Positions 18,428-27,256 of a stretch of 58,493 bases of DNA are shown piece after piece (positions within the stretch are counted from its first letter, which is position 1; every line of letters starts with the position of its first letter). Made by a program: the position numbers and the translations under genes. The stretch is taken from NCBI GenBank assembly GCA_937967465.1, contig CALBSW010000046.1, positions 1-58,493 on the forward strand. Reading direction: 5' to 3'. The notes under the pieces are model-generated. The model was not told the origin of the DNA, searched no databases, and saw only the letters and a program-made list of their open reading frames with translations. Origin of the DNA: an uncultured Flavobacteriales bacterium. GTDB taxonomy: Bacteria; Bacteroidota; Bacteroidia; Flavobacteriales_D; Sanyastnellaceae.

Positions 18428-18784
18428 GTGATGGGCCGAACCGAATCTCGCCGTGCCGTGCGCGCCTTGTTCCTGGATGCATTGGAGCAATGCCAGCGCC
18501 ACATGGATGCTTGTCCTCAGGGGCGAGAGGAGTTGGGCATGATCGCCCGCCACATTCATACCGTGGAGGAGGAATTGGAACTGCGCTTTGCCTGGGCGGA
18601 CCGCTCCAACCTCGAGCACGACACCCTCATCCAACATGCGACGGCCCACACCATGGAGTGGCAACGGCGCATGCAGGAGATTCGACAGCGCTACCCCTTG
18701 GGCAGCACGCTCGAACTTCTCCCGAATTGGCCGACCCAAGCCAAGGCATCCACGGGATCCACTTCTGCGGGCCGAGTTTCTTGA
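18428..18784 (+). CDS. Small hypothetical protein
   Basis: This 118-residue protein is Glu/Arg-rich and mostly helical, with a Cys pair (EQCQRHMDACPQGREE) and HxH-like residues (ARHIHTVEEE, QHATAHTMEW). The spaced His and Cys could bind metal or be a hemerythrin-like helical bundle, but no known family is recognised. There is no signal peptide. GTG at 18428 follows a box by 4 nt; ATG at 18431 is the alternative. It is a stand-alone gene 60 bp after the E1 gene, ending 16 bp from a convergent gene. Confidence 0.6.
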   Translation: MMGRTESRRAVRALFLDALEQCQRHMDACPQGREELGMIARHIHTVEEELELRFAWADRSNLEHDTLIQHATAHTMEWQRRMQEIRQRYPLGSTLELLPNWPTQAKASTGSTSAGRVS

Positions 18785-18800
18785 ATTGAATCTGTGCCGT

Positions 18801-19343
18801 TCAGCGGCGACGCAACACCTGCTGGGGGTTCTTGATGGCCTGCTCGATGGTGCGGATGTCCGACTTGAGCATCCCCTTCTTGTCCAACTTCTTGGCCCGC
18901 GCCAGCAGGGCTTTCGCCTCTTTGGTACGGCGCTTTGAACTTTGGATGGCAGCGAGGTTGAGCATGACCGCGGCCTTTTCCTCATCGCGTTTCATGCCCA
19001 CCTCCAACGCGGTGCGGAACGCCTTCTCCGCTTCTGTCAAGCTCGACTCGAGGAGCAGGTTGCCCGTCAGGAACCAGTATTGCCCGCGCTGTCCCGACCA
19101 CAGGTGCTTCGGGTTGACCCCGGCGAGCATGGCCCGCGCCTTGTCGAGCTGCTGCTGCTGGATGCGGAAGGCCACGACGATCATGCGCACACTGCGCAAT
19201 GCGGTCACCGTCAGCAGGGCCGCCACGATCACCATGCCGATGCCGCTTCCGACGTGTCCCGTGGTGAACAGTTGCACGGCATAAGCCGCAGCGCCTCCGG
19301 CGAGGGCGAACTTCAGGATGCGGGTATCGAAGGGAAATTTCAT
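18801..19343 (-). CDS. Small membrane-anchored helical-repeat protein
   Basis: This 180-residue protein has two closely spaced hydrophobic segments (about residues 9-27 and 32-52), then a soluble, Lys/Arg-rich TPR-like region: QYWFLTGNLLLESSLTEAEKAFRTALEVG and KAAVMLNLAAIQSSKRRTKEAKALLARA form two helical hairpins. It ends in QVLRRR. TPR domains bind other proteins; no partner is suggested by the context. ATG at 19343 starts just before the first membrane segment. The gene is divergent from the pRiA4b-like gene. Confidence 0.72.
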   Translation of the reverse strand: MKFPFDTRILKFALAGGAAAYAVQLFTTGHVGSGIGMVIVAALLTVTALRSVRMIVVAFRIQQQQLDKARAMLAGVNPKHLWSGQRGQYWFLTGNLLLESSLTEAEKAFRTALEVGMKRDEEKAAVMLNLAAIQSSKRRTKEAKALLARAKKLDKKGMLKSDIRTIEQAIKNPQQVLRRR

Positions 19344-19381
19344 CGTGGATGGAAAATTCGTGAGCGGCACATTGCCGGACG

Positions 19382-19389
19382 CGAAACTA
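19382..19389 (-). promoter_or_regulatory. -7-like box TAGTTTCG upstream of the TPR membrane protein
   Basis: TAGTTTCG on the minus strand, 38 nt before the ATG at 19343, so this message would have an ordinary leader. Confidence 0.35.
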
Positions 19390-19412
19390 CAGTTCCCGCA
19401 GGAGAGATGGCC

Positions 19413-19420
19413 TAAATTCG
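19413..19420 (+). promoter_or_regulatory. -7-like box TAAATTCG upstream of the pRiA4b-like gene
   Basis: TAAATTCG on the plus strand, 30 nt before the ATG at 19451. It is back to back with the minus-strand box at 19382-19389. Confidence 0.35.
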
Positions 19421-19450
19421 CCAGCGACTCCATTCACCCCTGTCCTCCCC

Positions 19451-20029
19451 ATGAACCTGATTCGATTCCGCGTCATCATCGACATCGAAGAAGACGTGTT
19501 CCGCGACATCCTCATTGGCCGCAGTGCGCCCTTGGAGGATTTGCACCGCGGCATCCTCGCCGCCTTTGACTTCGGGGAAGGGGAAATGGCCTCGTTTTTC
19601 CAGAGCGACGAGAATTGGGGGCGCGGAAGGGAGATCCCGCTCATGGACATGGGCATGGACGACGCCGGAAACCCCTTCCCCAGCATGCGGACCACGGCCG
19701 TGGAGGCCCTCGTTTCTGCAGCAAATGACCGCATGGTGTATGTCTACGACTTCCTGCGCATGTGGTGTTTCTATGTGGAGGTCATCGGTCTTGAGGAAGG
19801 CGAAACCCCGGAATATCCGCTGCTAGCGGGCGAATTCGGAGACGCGCCCGATCAATACAGCAAGGAAGTCGACCTCGAAGACATCCCCACCGACTCCGCT
19901 GAAGAAGACGACGGGCCACTCAAAACAGGCGACCCCGAATTGGATGCCTACCTCGCTGGCGAAGAGGACGAGGAAGACGAGGGGCCGAGCTTCACCTCGC
20001 TCGACGACTTGGACGACCTCTCCTTTTGA
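19451..20029 (+). CDS. Plasmid pRiA4b ORF-3-like family protein
   Basis: This 192-residue protein has the family pattern: FRVIIDIEEDVFRDI, a helix LEDLHRGILAAFDFG, then SFFQSDENWGRGREIPL and YVYDFLRMWCFYVEV. The last 60 residues are strongly acidic (EEDEEDEGPS). The family is found on plasmids and in chromosomes and its biochemical role is not known. The miaA gene follows with a 4-bp overlap, so the two are probably co-expressed. I see no transposase or other mobile gene nearby despite the family name. Confidence 0.82.
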   Translation: MNLIRFRVIIDIEEDVFRDILIGRSAPLEDLHRGILAAFDFGEGEMASFFQSDENWGRGREIPLMDMGMDDAGNPFPSMRTTAVEALVSAANDRMVYVYDFLRMWCFYVEVIGLEEGETPEYPLLAGEFGDAPDQYSKEVDLEDIPTDSAEEDDGPLKTGDPELDAYLAGEEDEEDEGPSFTSLDDLDDLSF

Positions 20030-21030
20030 ATCCCCCACCCCCACATCATTCCAGGCGGGGGGACGCCCCGCTGCTCATCACGGTGGTGGGTCCAACGGCC
20101 ATCGGCAAGACCGAGTTGGCCATCCGGATTGCGGAGGCGCTCAGCACCGACATCCTGTCCTCTGACAGCCGTCAGTTCTACCGGGAGATTCCCATCGGAA
20201 CGGCGCAGCCCACGGCGGAGGAGCGGGCGCGGGCACCCCACCATTTCGTGGACTTCCTCTCCATTCACGACGCCTACAGCTCCGGAAGATTCGAGGAAGA
20301 CGCCACCACTTGGCTCGACGGCCACTTTGCGGACTGCCGGACTCAAGGACGCCCTGAAGTTGCCGTGATGGCGGGCGGCAGTGGACTCTACGTGCAAGCC
20401 GTACACCACGGGTTGGATGACATTCCAGCAGACCCCGATGTGCGCACCGCACTGAATGCGGCGTTCGCTCAAGATGGCCTCCCCCCTCTTCTGGCTGAAT
20501 TGGAGCGCCTCGACCCGCAACACTTCGCCGCCGTCGACCGCAACAACCCACATCGGGTCATCCGGGCATTGGAAGTGTGCCGCTGTACAGGCCGACCCTA
20601 CAGCGAATTGCGCCGCCAGCTCCGGGATGAGCTGACCGTTCATCCAGGGGGCTGGGCCCGACACCGCCGCCGCCCTTGGGACACCCTCACGATTGGCTTG
20701 GGCGGCCCGAGGAACTGGCTGCACGAACGGATCGGCCGCCGCGCCAAGTCGATGGTCGAAGCCGGCTGGCTGGAGGAAGCAGAGCGGGTGATGCCCCACC
20801 GCGATTTGAATGCATTGAAAACCGTAGGCTACCCTCAGCTGTTTGATGTGCTCGAAGGCCGCATGGATCTCGACACTGCCCTCCTCAAAATCACCGAAGC
20901 CACGCGCCAATTTGCGCGGAGGCAGCTGACGTGGTTCCACCGCCAATCCGATGTGCATTGGATTGACGCGCGCGACCTGAACCGCGGAGTGGATTTGGCG
21001 CTTCACTTTGTCCGCCACGGCCATGTCTGA
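20026..21030 (+). CDS. miaA: tRNA dimethylallyltransferase
   Basis: MiaA adds a dimethylallyl group to N6 of A37 in tRNAs reading codons that begin with U. The 334-residue product shows the P-loop VVGPTAIGKTELA, the substrate loop SSDSRQFYREIPIGTAQP, HHFVDFLS, MAGGSGLYVQAV, and the tRNA-contact motif DRNNPHRVIRALEV. The start is a TTG that overlaps the previous stop (TTGA, 4 bp); the P-loop lies about 20 residues in. The downstream mutS2 overlaps by 8 bp, giving a three-gene unit. Confidence 0.93.
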   Translation: MNPPPPHHSRRGDAPLLITVVGPTAIGKTELAIRIAEALSTDILSSDSRQFYREIPIGTAQPTAEERARAPHHFVDFLSIHDAYSSGRFEEDATTWLDGHFADCRTQGRPEVAVMAGGSGLYVQAVHHGLDDIPADPDVRTALNAAFAQDGLPPLLAELERLDPQHFAAVDRNNPHRVIRALEVCRCTGRPYSELRRQLRDELTVHPGGWARHRRRPWDTLTIGLGGPRNWLHERIGRRAKSMVEAGWLEEAERVMPHRDLNALKTVGYPQLFDVLEGRMDLDTALLKITEATRQFARRQLTWFHRQSDVHWIDARDLNRGVDLALHFVRHGHV

Positions 21031-23161
21031 GCGTTCCGCCCGTCCGTCCCGTCCCGCAAAGGGCCGAATGACATTCGATCCGCAATCCATGGAAGACCTT
21101 GGGTTCATTGAAATCCGGGGATTGCTGGAAGAATGGTGCAAGACCGACAGTGCCAAGCGGCGCGCACGGGAGCTCGGCCCCACCGCCCACCGCCCGACGA
21201 TTCTCGAAGCCCTGGAGAGCACGGACGAACTCCGGCGCATCCGGGTCGAGGGGTACACCTTTCCCGCCCTCGTTTTTGAGGAAATCAAAGCCGAGATCAA
21301 ACTGCTGGAAGTGTCGGGGTCGGCCCTGACGGAAGCCGGATTCATGCGGGTCCTTCAATGCACGCGGTTGGTCAACGACATCATCGCGTCCCTTCAAGGG
21401 CGGGAGCGGGCTTTTCCTAGGCTGTGCGGCATGCTGGGTACGGTCAGTGAAAACACGGACATCGTCCGGGAAATCGAGGCTGTATTCGACCCCAAAGGCG
21501 GCGTTCGAAGCAACGCCTCTCCCGAACTCGGCCGCATCCGCATCGACATGCAGACCGCCCGACGCCAGGTGAACCGGCTCTTCGACAAGGCGCTCCGCTC
21601 CTGCTCCAAACAAGGATGGCTGGCCGACACCGAGGAGGGCTATCTGAACGAGCGCCGCGTTCTGGCCATTGCCAGCACCCACAAACGCAAAGTCCGTGGA
21701 ACGGCACTCGGAACTTCCAAGACCGGATCGGTCACGTTCATCGAACCGGCAGAGTGTCACCAGGTCAACCACGAGCTCGAAATGCTCAAGGATGACGAAC
21801 GCAAGGAAATCGTGCGCATCCTCCGCGAATTGACCCAGCGCATCCGGAAGCACACCCCGCTCATCAAAGCGCAACAGCGGCTGCTCGTTCGGTTCGACTT
21901 CCTGCAAGCCAAGGTGAAACTGGCACTTGAAATGGACGGCGTCAAGCCACACGTTGTCAAGGACTTGAGGGTTGAACTTCTCAAGGCACACCACCCTTTG
22001 TTGTTGCTGGCGCACCGAAGCAAGGGACTGTCAGTGGAGCCACAAAACCTCACCCTGCATCGCCAGCGGCGCATGCTGGTCATCAGCGGCCCCAATGCGG
22101 GAGGAAAGTCCATCACCCTCAAAATGGTGGGCCTCATCCAGGCGATGGTGCAAAGCGGTCTGCTCGTCCCTGTCCACCCCAACAGTGCCTTCGGATTGTT
22201 CAAGGAAATCCTCACGGACATCGGAGACAACCAGAGCATCGAGAACCAACTTTCGACGTACAGCTACCGGCTGAAACGGATGAAGGGCTTCCTTGAGGCT
22301 GCAGGTAAAAACACGCTGCTGCTGCTCGACGAATTCGGAACGGGCAGCGACCCCGAACTGGGAGGCGCGTTGGCAGAAGTCTTCTTTGAAGATCTCTACA
22401 AAAAGCAAGGATTCGGGGTCATCACCACCCACTACGCCAACATCAAGACCCGCGCCACCTCGATGCCGGAGGCCATCAACGGGAGCATGTTGTTTGACGG
22501 AGAGACGCTGTCTCCGACCTACAAACTTGACCTCGGCCAGCCAGGCAGCAGCTTCACCTTTGAAGTGGCGGAGCTGAATGGCATTGACTCCAAACTGATC
22601 GGCCGGGCCAAGCAAAAGCTCGATCCACGGAAGGTCAAGCTGGACGGGCTCATCGCGGGACTGCAAAAGGAGAAGTCACGCCATGCCCGCCTGACCGACC
22701 GCCAACTCAAAGCCGAGCACGCCGCTGAACAAGCGCGCAGGGAGTATGAGCGCAAGGCCGCCCAACTCGATGAGCGCAAGGAATCCGTCCAGCAGATCGG
22801 ACAAGAGCAGAATGCAGCCCTCGTTCGGGGCAAGAAGCTCCAGCAGTTCATCGACCGCTTCAAATCCGGCCAGTCCAACGCCAAGCTCATCGAGGACATT
22901 CGGAAGTACTTGTCTGTGGAAGCCACCAAAAAGGCCGAGAAGGCCGAGGCGACTGCACGGAAAAAAGCAGCACGCGACAGCAAGCGCAAGGCCGGGCGCT
23001 CCAAACAGCACCTCGACCGCATCGCAGTGGGCAGCACGGTTCGCTTGCGCGAAGGCCGGCAGCGCGGCGAAGTCATCGAATTGAAAGGCCGCAAAGCCAC
23101 GGTGGCGTTCGGAGACTTCCGGACGCGCGTCGAATTGCAGGACCTCGTCTGGGTCCGTTGA
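21023..23161 (+). CDS. mutS2: MutS2-type ATPase lacking the Smr nuclease domain
   Basis: This 712-residue MutS-family ATPase has the MutS2 layout: helical lever and clamp, Walker A (SGPNAGGKS) near residue 356, Walker B (LLLLDEFGTGSDPE) near 433, and ITTHYANIK, then a charged coiled coil (~530-600), a basic linker and a KOW-like module (GSTVRLREGRQRGEVIELKG). MutS2 acts in recombination control and rescue of collided ribosomes, not in mismatch repair. In the best-known members a C-terminal Smr nuclease domain follows the KOW module; here the protein stops at VELQDLVWVR. ATG at 21023 overlaps the miaA stop; a TTG at 21008 is also in frame. Confidence 0.88.
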   Translation: MSERSARPSRPAKGRMTFDPQSMEDLGFIEIRGLLEEWCKTDSAKRRARELGPTAHRPTILEALESTDELRRIRVEGYTFPALVFEEIKAEIKLLEVSGSALTEAGFMRVLQCTRLVNDIIASLQGRERAFPRLCGMLGTVSENTDIVREIEAVFDPKGGVRSNASPELGRIRIDMQTARRQVNRLFDKALRSCSKQGWLADTEEGYLNERRVLAIASTHKRKVRGTALGTSKTGSVTFIEPAECHQVNHELEMLKDDERKEIVRILRELTQRIRKHTPLIKAQQRLLVRFDFLQAKVKLALEMDGVKPHVVKDLRVELLKAHHPLLLLAHRSKGLSVEPQNLTLHRQRRMLVISGPNAGGKSITLKMVGLIQAMVQSGLLVPVHPNSAFGLFKEILTDIGDNQSIENQLSTYSYRLKRMKGFLEAAGKNTLLLLDEFGTGSDPELGGALAEVFFEDLYKKQGFGVITTHYANIKTRATSMPEAINGSMLFDGETLSPTYKLDLGQPGSSFTFEVAELNGIDSKLIGRAKQKLDPRKVKLDGLIAGLQKEKSRHARLTDRQLKAEHAAEQARREYERKAAQLDERKESVQQIGQEQNAALVRGKKLQQFIDRFKSGQSNAKLIEDIRKYLSVEATKKAEKAEATARKKAARDSKRKAGRSKQHLDRIAVGSTVRLREGRQRGEVIELKGRKATVAFGDFRTRVELQDLVWVR

Positions 23162-23170
23162 CCTCGCAGG

Positions 23171-24847
23171 TTATTCCAGAATGATGCGGCGCGTCACTTG
23201 CGCCCCATCGGCGAGTGCCGCCGTCACGTAAACGACACCACGGGACCAAGGCGACATGTCCAAGGTGGCTGCCCCACCCCACCACATCTCGCGGTGCAGC
23301 AGTCGACCCTGCGCATCCCGCAAGGTGATTTCCGCCGCCTCGGACCATTGGCCACCCGGGAGACGCAAGTGCAGGATGTCGTGCGCAGGATTGGGCATCA
23401 CTCGGAAATTCCGGGACAAGGCCATCTGGGCCACATCCGCGATCTCCTCACACGCTTGGTCGGGACCGCAAGGCACGCTGGCCTCCATGTCGGGATAGGC
23501 GCCGTGCAACACCGTCTGCCCACTCCCCACAGGATCGAGCCACAGTTCGAGCTTCTCGTCTGCCGGATTCGGATTGTCGTCCCAGTGGTAGGACATCTTT
23601 CCGTAGTAATCCGGCTGATTGGGCCCCGTTCCGCCTCCGGCACCGCCATTGGTGCATGCGGACAACCCTGCGGACAGGGTTCCGATGGACAACCCTTCCT
23701 CGTTGAAGAGGTGCGATCCGGAAGAGCCGCCTTCGGTCACACCGTGGTCGGTCTCGGTCTCCACCCAGTAAACCCGCCAGTGGGAGCCGAATGCGCCGAG
23801 GCTGATGCTCGAGGTATTCTGTGTGTAGGTGCTGATTTTCTTGACATCTCCAGAAGGGTGGTGAATGCCCACACCGCTTCCGGAGCCGCTGCCGCTCGCA
23901 TCCCAACCGGCGTAGTAGACGTCCCAATTGGACGGGATCTCGTCCTCCACTTCCACCAGCAGGAAATCGGACCCTTCGAAGTTGCTGCCTTGGATGTCGT
24001 CCGAATCCGCGAGGCGAATCACCCCTGTGCGGCGGCGGTTGAGCAGTCCGTTGCCCTCCCCACACTCGGGCCGCTCGTAGTTGTAGTACACCTTGAGCAA
24101 GGCGAAATCGTCATCGTCCGCATTGCTGGCACAGTGAAGCGCGGTCAGCATGTATTGGCGGCAATCGAGCGCCGTCGTGTTGACCATGGCTCCCGAACAG
24201 AGGAAGGAACCTCCATTTTCGATGATGGACAGGCGAACTGTCGCATCCCGCTGGCATTCCCAACCTTGAATCTCGGGGCAAGCCACGTCCACCTCGCAGG
24301 GCTGCGACCCCCCGCGCGCTGCGTCGACGTCGCGGAACAGGGCGGCTGCCCCTTCCATCTGCAACCGGACTTCGGACATCCATTCCGCAGGCGCTTGCAG
24401 TCGCAGCACCACCCATTCCCCGGGCACATCGCCCGTGGCGATGCGGCCATGCTCGTCATTGTCACGGAAGTCATACGGCCCCTCCTGCCAGTCACCGGTC
24501 AAGTCCGTCACCCACAACTGGGCTCCTGCCGGCAAATGGAAATCCGAAAAGTGAAGCGCCACCCCCGCTGCCTCAGGCAGGTGAACGGCCACTGCATGCT
24601 GCTCGCTCCAACTGGACGGCGCCAAATCGGCTTCCTGCGGCTGCACCACACCATAGAGGTAACGGCCATGCTCCTCAGTCTCCTTGGCCGCACGGCGCCA
24701 GGCCGCGTCTACATCGAGGGGATCCATCTCCACCACTTCGTAGGGAACGGTCATCAGGGCCGAAGGACAGGGCAACGCCTCCGTCTGGGCGGTGACAAAC
24801 AAGGGAAAAGCCACTGCGGCGAGCAGGGCAGCGATCAGGGTTCTCAT
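23171..24847 (-). CDS. Secreted trypsin-like serine protease with T9SS type A sorting domain
   Basis: The 558-residue precursor has a signal peptide (MRTLIAALLAAVAFPLFVTAQ), an N-terminal beta-rich propeptide, and a chymotrypsin-fold domain of the lysyl-endopeptidase kind: catalytic His in MLTALHCASNAD near residue 236, the Asp region FEGSDFLLVEV, and Ser in EGGSSGSHLFN near 374. The last ~80 residues (RVMPNPAHDILHLRLPGG to RRIILE) are a type A T9SS C-terminal domain, so the protease is probably exported across the outer membrane and anchored or released at the surface. Many Cys residues suggest disulphides. Divergent from the C-terminal processing protease. Confidence 0.88.
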   Translation of the reverse strand: MRTLIAALLAAVAFPLFVTAQTEALPCPSALMTVPYEVVEMDPLDVDAAWRRAAKETEEHGRYLYGVVQPQEADLAPSSWSEQHAVAVHLPEAAGVALHFSDFHLPAGAQLWVTDLTGDWQEGPYDFRDNDEHGRIATGDVPGEWVVLRLQAPAEWMSEVRLQMEGAAALFRDVDAARGGSQPCEVDVACPEIQGWECQRDATVRLSIIENGGSFLCSGAMVNTTALDCRQYMLTALHCASNADDDDFALLKVYYNYERPECGEGNGLLNRRRTGVIRLADSDDIQGSNFEGSDFLLVEVEDEIPSNWDVYYAGWDASGSGSGSGVGIHHPSGDVKKISTYTQNTSSISLGAFGSHWRVYWVETETDHGVTEGGSSGSHLFNEEGLSIGTLSAGLSACTNGGAGGGTGPNQPDYYGKMSYHWDDNPNPADEKLELWLDPVGSGQTVLHGAYPDMEASVPCGPDQACEEIADVAQMALSRNFRVMPNPAHDILHLRLPGGQWSEAAEITLRDAQGRLLHREMWWGGAATLDMSPWSRGVVYVTAALADGAQVTRRIILE

Positions 24848-24864
24848 CACGGGTGCAGGTTTCA

Positions 24865-24880
24865 ACACCGACGACGGTGT
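24865..24880 (-). other. Hairpin in the leader of the secreted protease gene
   Basis: Six perfect pairs (24865-24870 with 24875-24880) close a 4-nt loop, in the leader between the box TATCTTCG and the ATG at 24847. It could affect translation; no known element is recognised. Confidence 0.3.
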
Positions 24881-24886
24881 CGGCCC

Positions 24887-24894
24887 CGAAGATA
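24887..24894 (-). promoter_or_regulatory. -7-like box TATCTTCG of the secreted protease gene
   Basis: TATCTTCG on the minus strand, 39 nt before the ATG at 24847. The same octamer precedes dapD at 4 nt. Confidence 0.4.
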
Positions 24895-24965
24895 GGGAGC
24901 CGAAGGGGCTTCATTTTTTGGGAATTGGGGGGCGAATCCGCTCCCATCAGGGCCCAGCTCGCGCC

Positions 24966-24973
24966 TATCTTTC
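24966..24973 (+). promoter_or_regulatory. -7-like box TATCTTTC of the processing-protease gene
   Basis: TATCTTTC, then GGGC, then ATG at 24978, a 4-nt spacing. Only the last base differs from TAnnTTTG. Confidence 0.45.
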
Positions 24974-24977
24974 GGGC

Positions 24978-26579
24978 ATGGCCCTCCGACTTCGCATTTC
25001 CCTTCTCTTCGGTCTGCTCCTCACTTTCTCCGCGCCCCTATTCGCCCAGAAAAACGTGCAGGCGCAAGGAGAGAAGTTCAATACCCTCCTCTACTACATG
25101 AACCGCATGTATGTGGACACGGTGGAATTGGACGGGTTGGTGGAGACGGCCATCCGGGGCATGCTCGAAGAGCTGGACCCGCACTCCGTCTACATCCCGG
25201 CGGAAGACCTCCAGCAAGCGGACGAGCCGCTCAACGGAAAATTCGAAGGCATTGGTGTTCGCTTCAACATCATGAAGGACACCATCATGGTGGTCTCCAC
25301 CATCGCAGGTGGCCCGAGTGAGAAGCTCGGCATCATGGCGGGCGATCGCATCGTGGAGGTGGACGGAGAACTGGTGGCCGGCATCGGCATCCGCAACAAG
25401 GGGGTGATGGAACGCCTGAAAGGCCCCAAGGGCACGCATGTGGAAGTGGGCATCCGGCGTGGGAAATCCAAAGACCTCCTGGTCTTCGACATTGAGCGGG
25501 ACAAGATTCCCATCTACTCCGTGGACGCCCATTACATGGTGGATGACCGCATCGGCTACATCAAGGTGAACCGGTTCTCCAAGGAGACCATGTCGGAATT
25601 GATTGCGGCCTTGGACGACCTCCAGAACGAGGGGATGAAAGACCTGATCCTGGATCTGCAGGGCAATGGCGGCGGCATGCTGAACACGGCCATCGCCATG
25701 GGCGACGAGTTCCTGTCCGGGGATCGCCTCATCGTGTACACCGACGGTCGGGCCTTTCCCCGTGAAGACCGCGTGGCGCAGACGGAGGGCCGGTTCGAAA
25801 AAGGACGCCTGGTGGTCCTGGTCGACGAGTCCAGCGCCTCTGCCAGTGAAATCGTCAGCGGCGCCGTCCAGGATTGGGACCGCGGCCTCATTGTGGGCCG
25901 CCGCACATTTGGCAAAGGCCTCGTGCAACGTCCAGTCCGGCTCCCAGATGGCAGCGCCGTCCGCCTGACCGTACAACAGTACTTCACCCCGGCTGGTCGG
26001 TGCATCCAAAAGCCCTATGACGAAGGTGTCGACGCCTATCGTCGGGAGAAATACGAGCGGTTCGAAAAGGGCGAGCTCATGTCGTTGGACAGCCTGGACC
26101 TTCCCGACAGCCTGCAATACGAAACCAAGGTGCTCGGCCGCACGGTGTATGGCGGTGGCGGCATTCTTCCGGATGTCTTCGTCCCCATCGACACCAGTTT
26201 GAACAGCGCCTACTTCTCGGACCTCTTGCGCAAGGGCCTCTTCAACCGCGCCGTTCTGGAGTATGTCGACGGCCAGCGCCCCCGCCTTGAGCGCGAACTG
26301 GCCGACCGCGATGATTTCGTCGCCCAGCATGCATTGGAACAGGAACTCCTCGACGGCTTGATTGCTTTGGGCGAAGCGGAGGACATTCCCTTTGTCGAAG
26401 ACGAATGGAACACGAGCCTGCCCGCCATTGAATTGCGCCTCAAGGCCATCCTGGCGCGCACCTTGTTTGACACCTCGGCTTTCTACGAGGTCTTCAATCC
26501 GATCAACCCGATTTACAACCGGGGCATCGAGGTGCTCCGCGATGGAACCTACAAGAAGTCCGGCATCGGAAATCGGTAA
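24978..26579 (+). CDS. C-terminal processing protease, S41 family (PDZ)
   Basis: This 533-residue protease has a signal peptide (RISLLFGLLLTFSAPLFAQ), so it works in the periplasm. A PDZ domain follows (DPHSVYIPAED, GKFEGIGVRFN, SEKLGIMAGDRIVEVDG). The S41 core has the catalytic Ser in DESSASASEIVSG and the Lys in RRTFGKGLVQ, the Ser/Lys dyad of tail-specific proteases, and later TPAGRCIQKP. The frame is open far upstream of 24978, but the added codons are antisense to the divergent gene. Substrates are likely misfolded or tagged envelope proteins, by family. Confidence 0.93.
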   Translation: MALRLRISLLFGLLLTFSAPLFAQKNVQAQGEKFNTLLYYMNRMYVDTVELDGLVETAIRGMLEELDPHSVYIPAEDLQQADEPLNGKFEGIGVRFNIMKDTIMVVSTIAGGPSEKLGIMAGDRIVEVDGELVAGIGIRNKGVMERLKGPKGTHVEVGIRRGKSKDLLVFDIERDKIPIYSVDAHYMVDDRIGYIKVNRFSKETMSELIAALDDLQNEGMKDLILDLQGNGGGMLNTAIAMGDEFLSGDRLIVYTDGRAFPREDRVAQTEGRFEKGRLVVLVDESSASASEIVSGAVQDWDRGLIVGRRTFGKGLVQRPVRLPDGSAVRLTVQQYFTPAGRCIQKPYDEGVDAYRREKYERFEKGELMSLDSLDLPDSLQYETKVLGRTVYGGGGILPDVFVPIDTSLNSAYFSDLLRKGLFNRAVLEYVDGQRPRLERELADRDDFVAQHALEQELLDGLIALGEAEDIPFVEDEWNTSLPAIELRLKAILARTLFDTSAFYEVFNPINPIYNRGIEVLRDGTYKKSGIGNR

Positions 26580-26638
26580 TTCACGTCCCGCCCCGGAACA
26601 ACCCATTCCCCAGCGCCCACCTGCACTGCATCCCCTTC

Positions 26639-26646
26639 TAATTTTG
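26639..26646 (+). promoter_or_regulatory. -7 box TAATTTTG of the DUF1573 gene
   Basis: TAATTTTG matches TAnnTTTG exactly, 20 nt before the ATG at 26667, so a short leader is expected. Confidence 0.5.
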
Positions 26647-26666
26647 TCTGACACGAATCCCGAATC

Positions 26667-27188
26667 ATGAACATTGCACGTTCCCTCTCCCTGTTCGCCA
26701 TTCCGCTGCTCCTCATCGCTTGTGGTGAGGCGGCCGAAGGCACCCCCGACACCGCACAGCCGGAAGCTCCCGCAACCGAAGCTCCAGCTCCTGCCGACAA
26801 GGCCATGGACCCCGCCCGTGATGCCGCTGAAGCTCCCGCAGAAGCTGGCCCGACGACGTCCATCACGTTTGCTGAAAACAGCCACGACTTCGGCACCATT
26901 GACGAAGGCGATGTGGTGACCCACGTCTTCACGTTCACCAACACCGGTGACAACCCGCTCATCCTCGACCGCTGCAAGGGCTCCTGCGGCTGCACGGTTC
27001 CCCAATGCCCCAAAGAGCCCATCGCACCTGGTGCCACGGGCGAGATTGAAGTCAAGTTCAACTCCAAGGGCAAGAAGAACAAGCAGACCAAGACGGTGAC
27101 CATCAACGCCAACACGGTCCCCGAGCAGACGCGCATCACCATCTCTGCCAACGTCACCCCCGCTCCTGCGGATGGCGCCGGCAAGTGA
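26667..27188 (+). CDS. DUF1573 lipoprotein
   Basis: This 173-residue precursor has a lipobox (LLLIAC, Cys near residue 19), then an Ala/Pro/Glu-rich linker, then one DUF1573 Ig-like domain (HDFGTIDEGDVVTHVFTFTN, CGCTVPQCPKEPIAPG). The Cys-rich CKGSCGCTVPQC is typical of the family and may form a disulphide or bind metal. DUF1573 proteins are abundant in Bacteroidota; their function is not known. A strong terminator follows 20 bp after the stop. Confidence 0.9.
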   Translation: MNIARSLSLFAIPLLLIACGEAAEGTPDTAQPEAPATEAPAPADKAMDPARDAAEAPAEAGPTTSITFAENSHDFGTIDEGDVVTHVFTFTNTGDNPLILDRCKGSCGCTVPQCPKEPIAPGATGEIEVKFNSKGKKNKQTKTVTINANTVPEQTRITISANVTPAPADGAGK

Positions 27189-27207
27189 TCCTGCATTTCA
27201 CCTCAAG

Positions 27208-27236
27208 AAAAAAGGCCCTCTTCGGAGGGCCTTTTT
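27208..27236. terminator. Bidirectional Rho-independent terminator
   Basis: A-run 27208-27213, GGCCCTC (27214-27220), loop TTCG, GAGGGCC (27225-27231), T-run 27232-27236. It ends the DUF1573 gene on the plus strand and the PCD gene on the minus strand. Confidence 0.9.
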
Positions 27237-27256
27237 CGTGGGTGCTGGTCTCTGAT

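Noticed and set aside
19451..20029. pRiA4b-ORF3-like gene as a sign of a plasmid or transposon insertion
   Set aside because: No mobile-element gene or terminal repeat is nearby and it is coupled to miaA, so it looks like a resident gene.
23198..24895. Plus-strand open frame of 565 codons over the secreted serine protease
   Set aside because: Antisense shadow without domain or signal peptide.
25038..27005. Minus-strand open frame of 655 codons over the processing protease
   Set aside because: Same reason: antisense to a well-supported protease, low complexity, His/Asp-rich.
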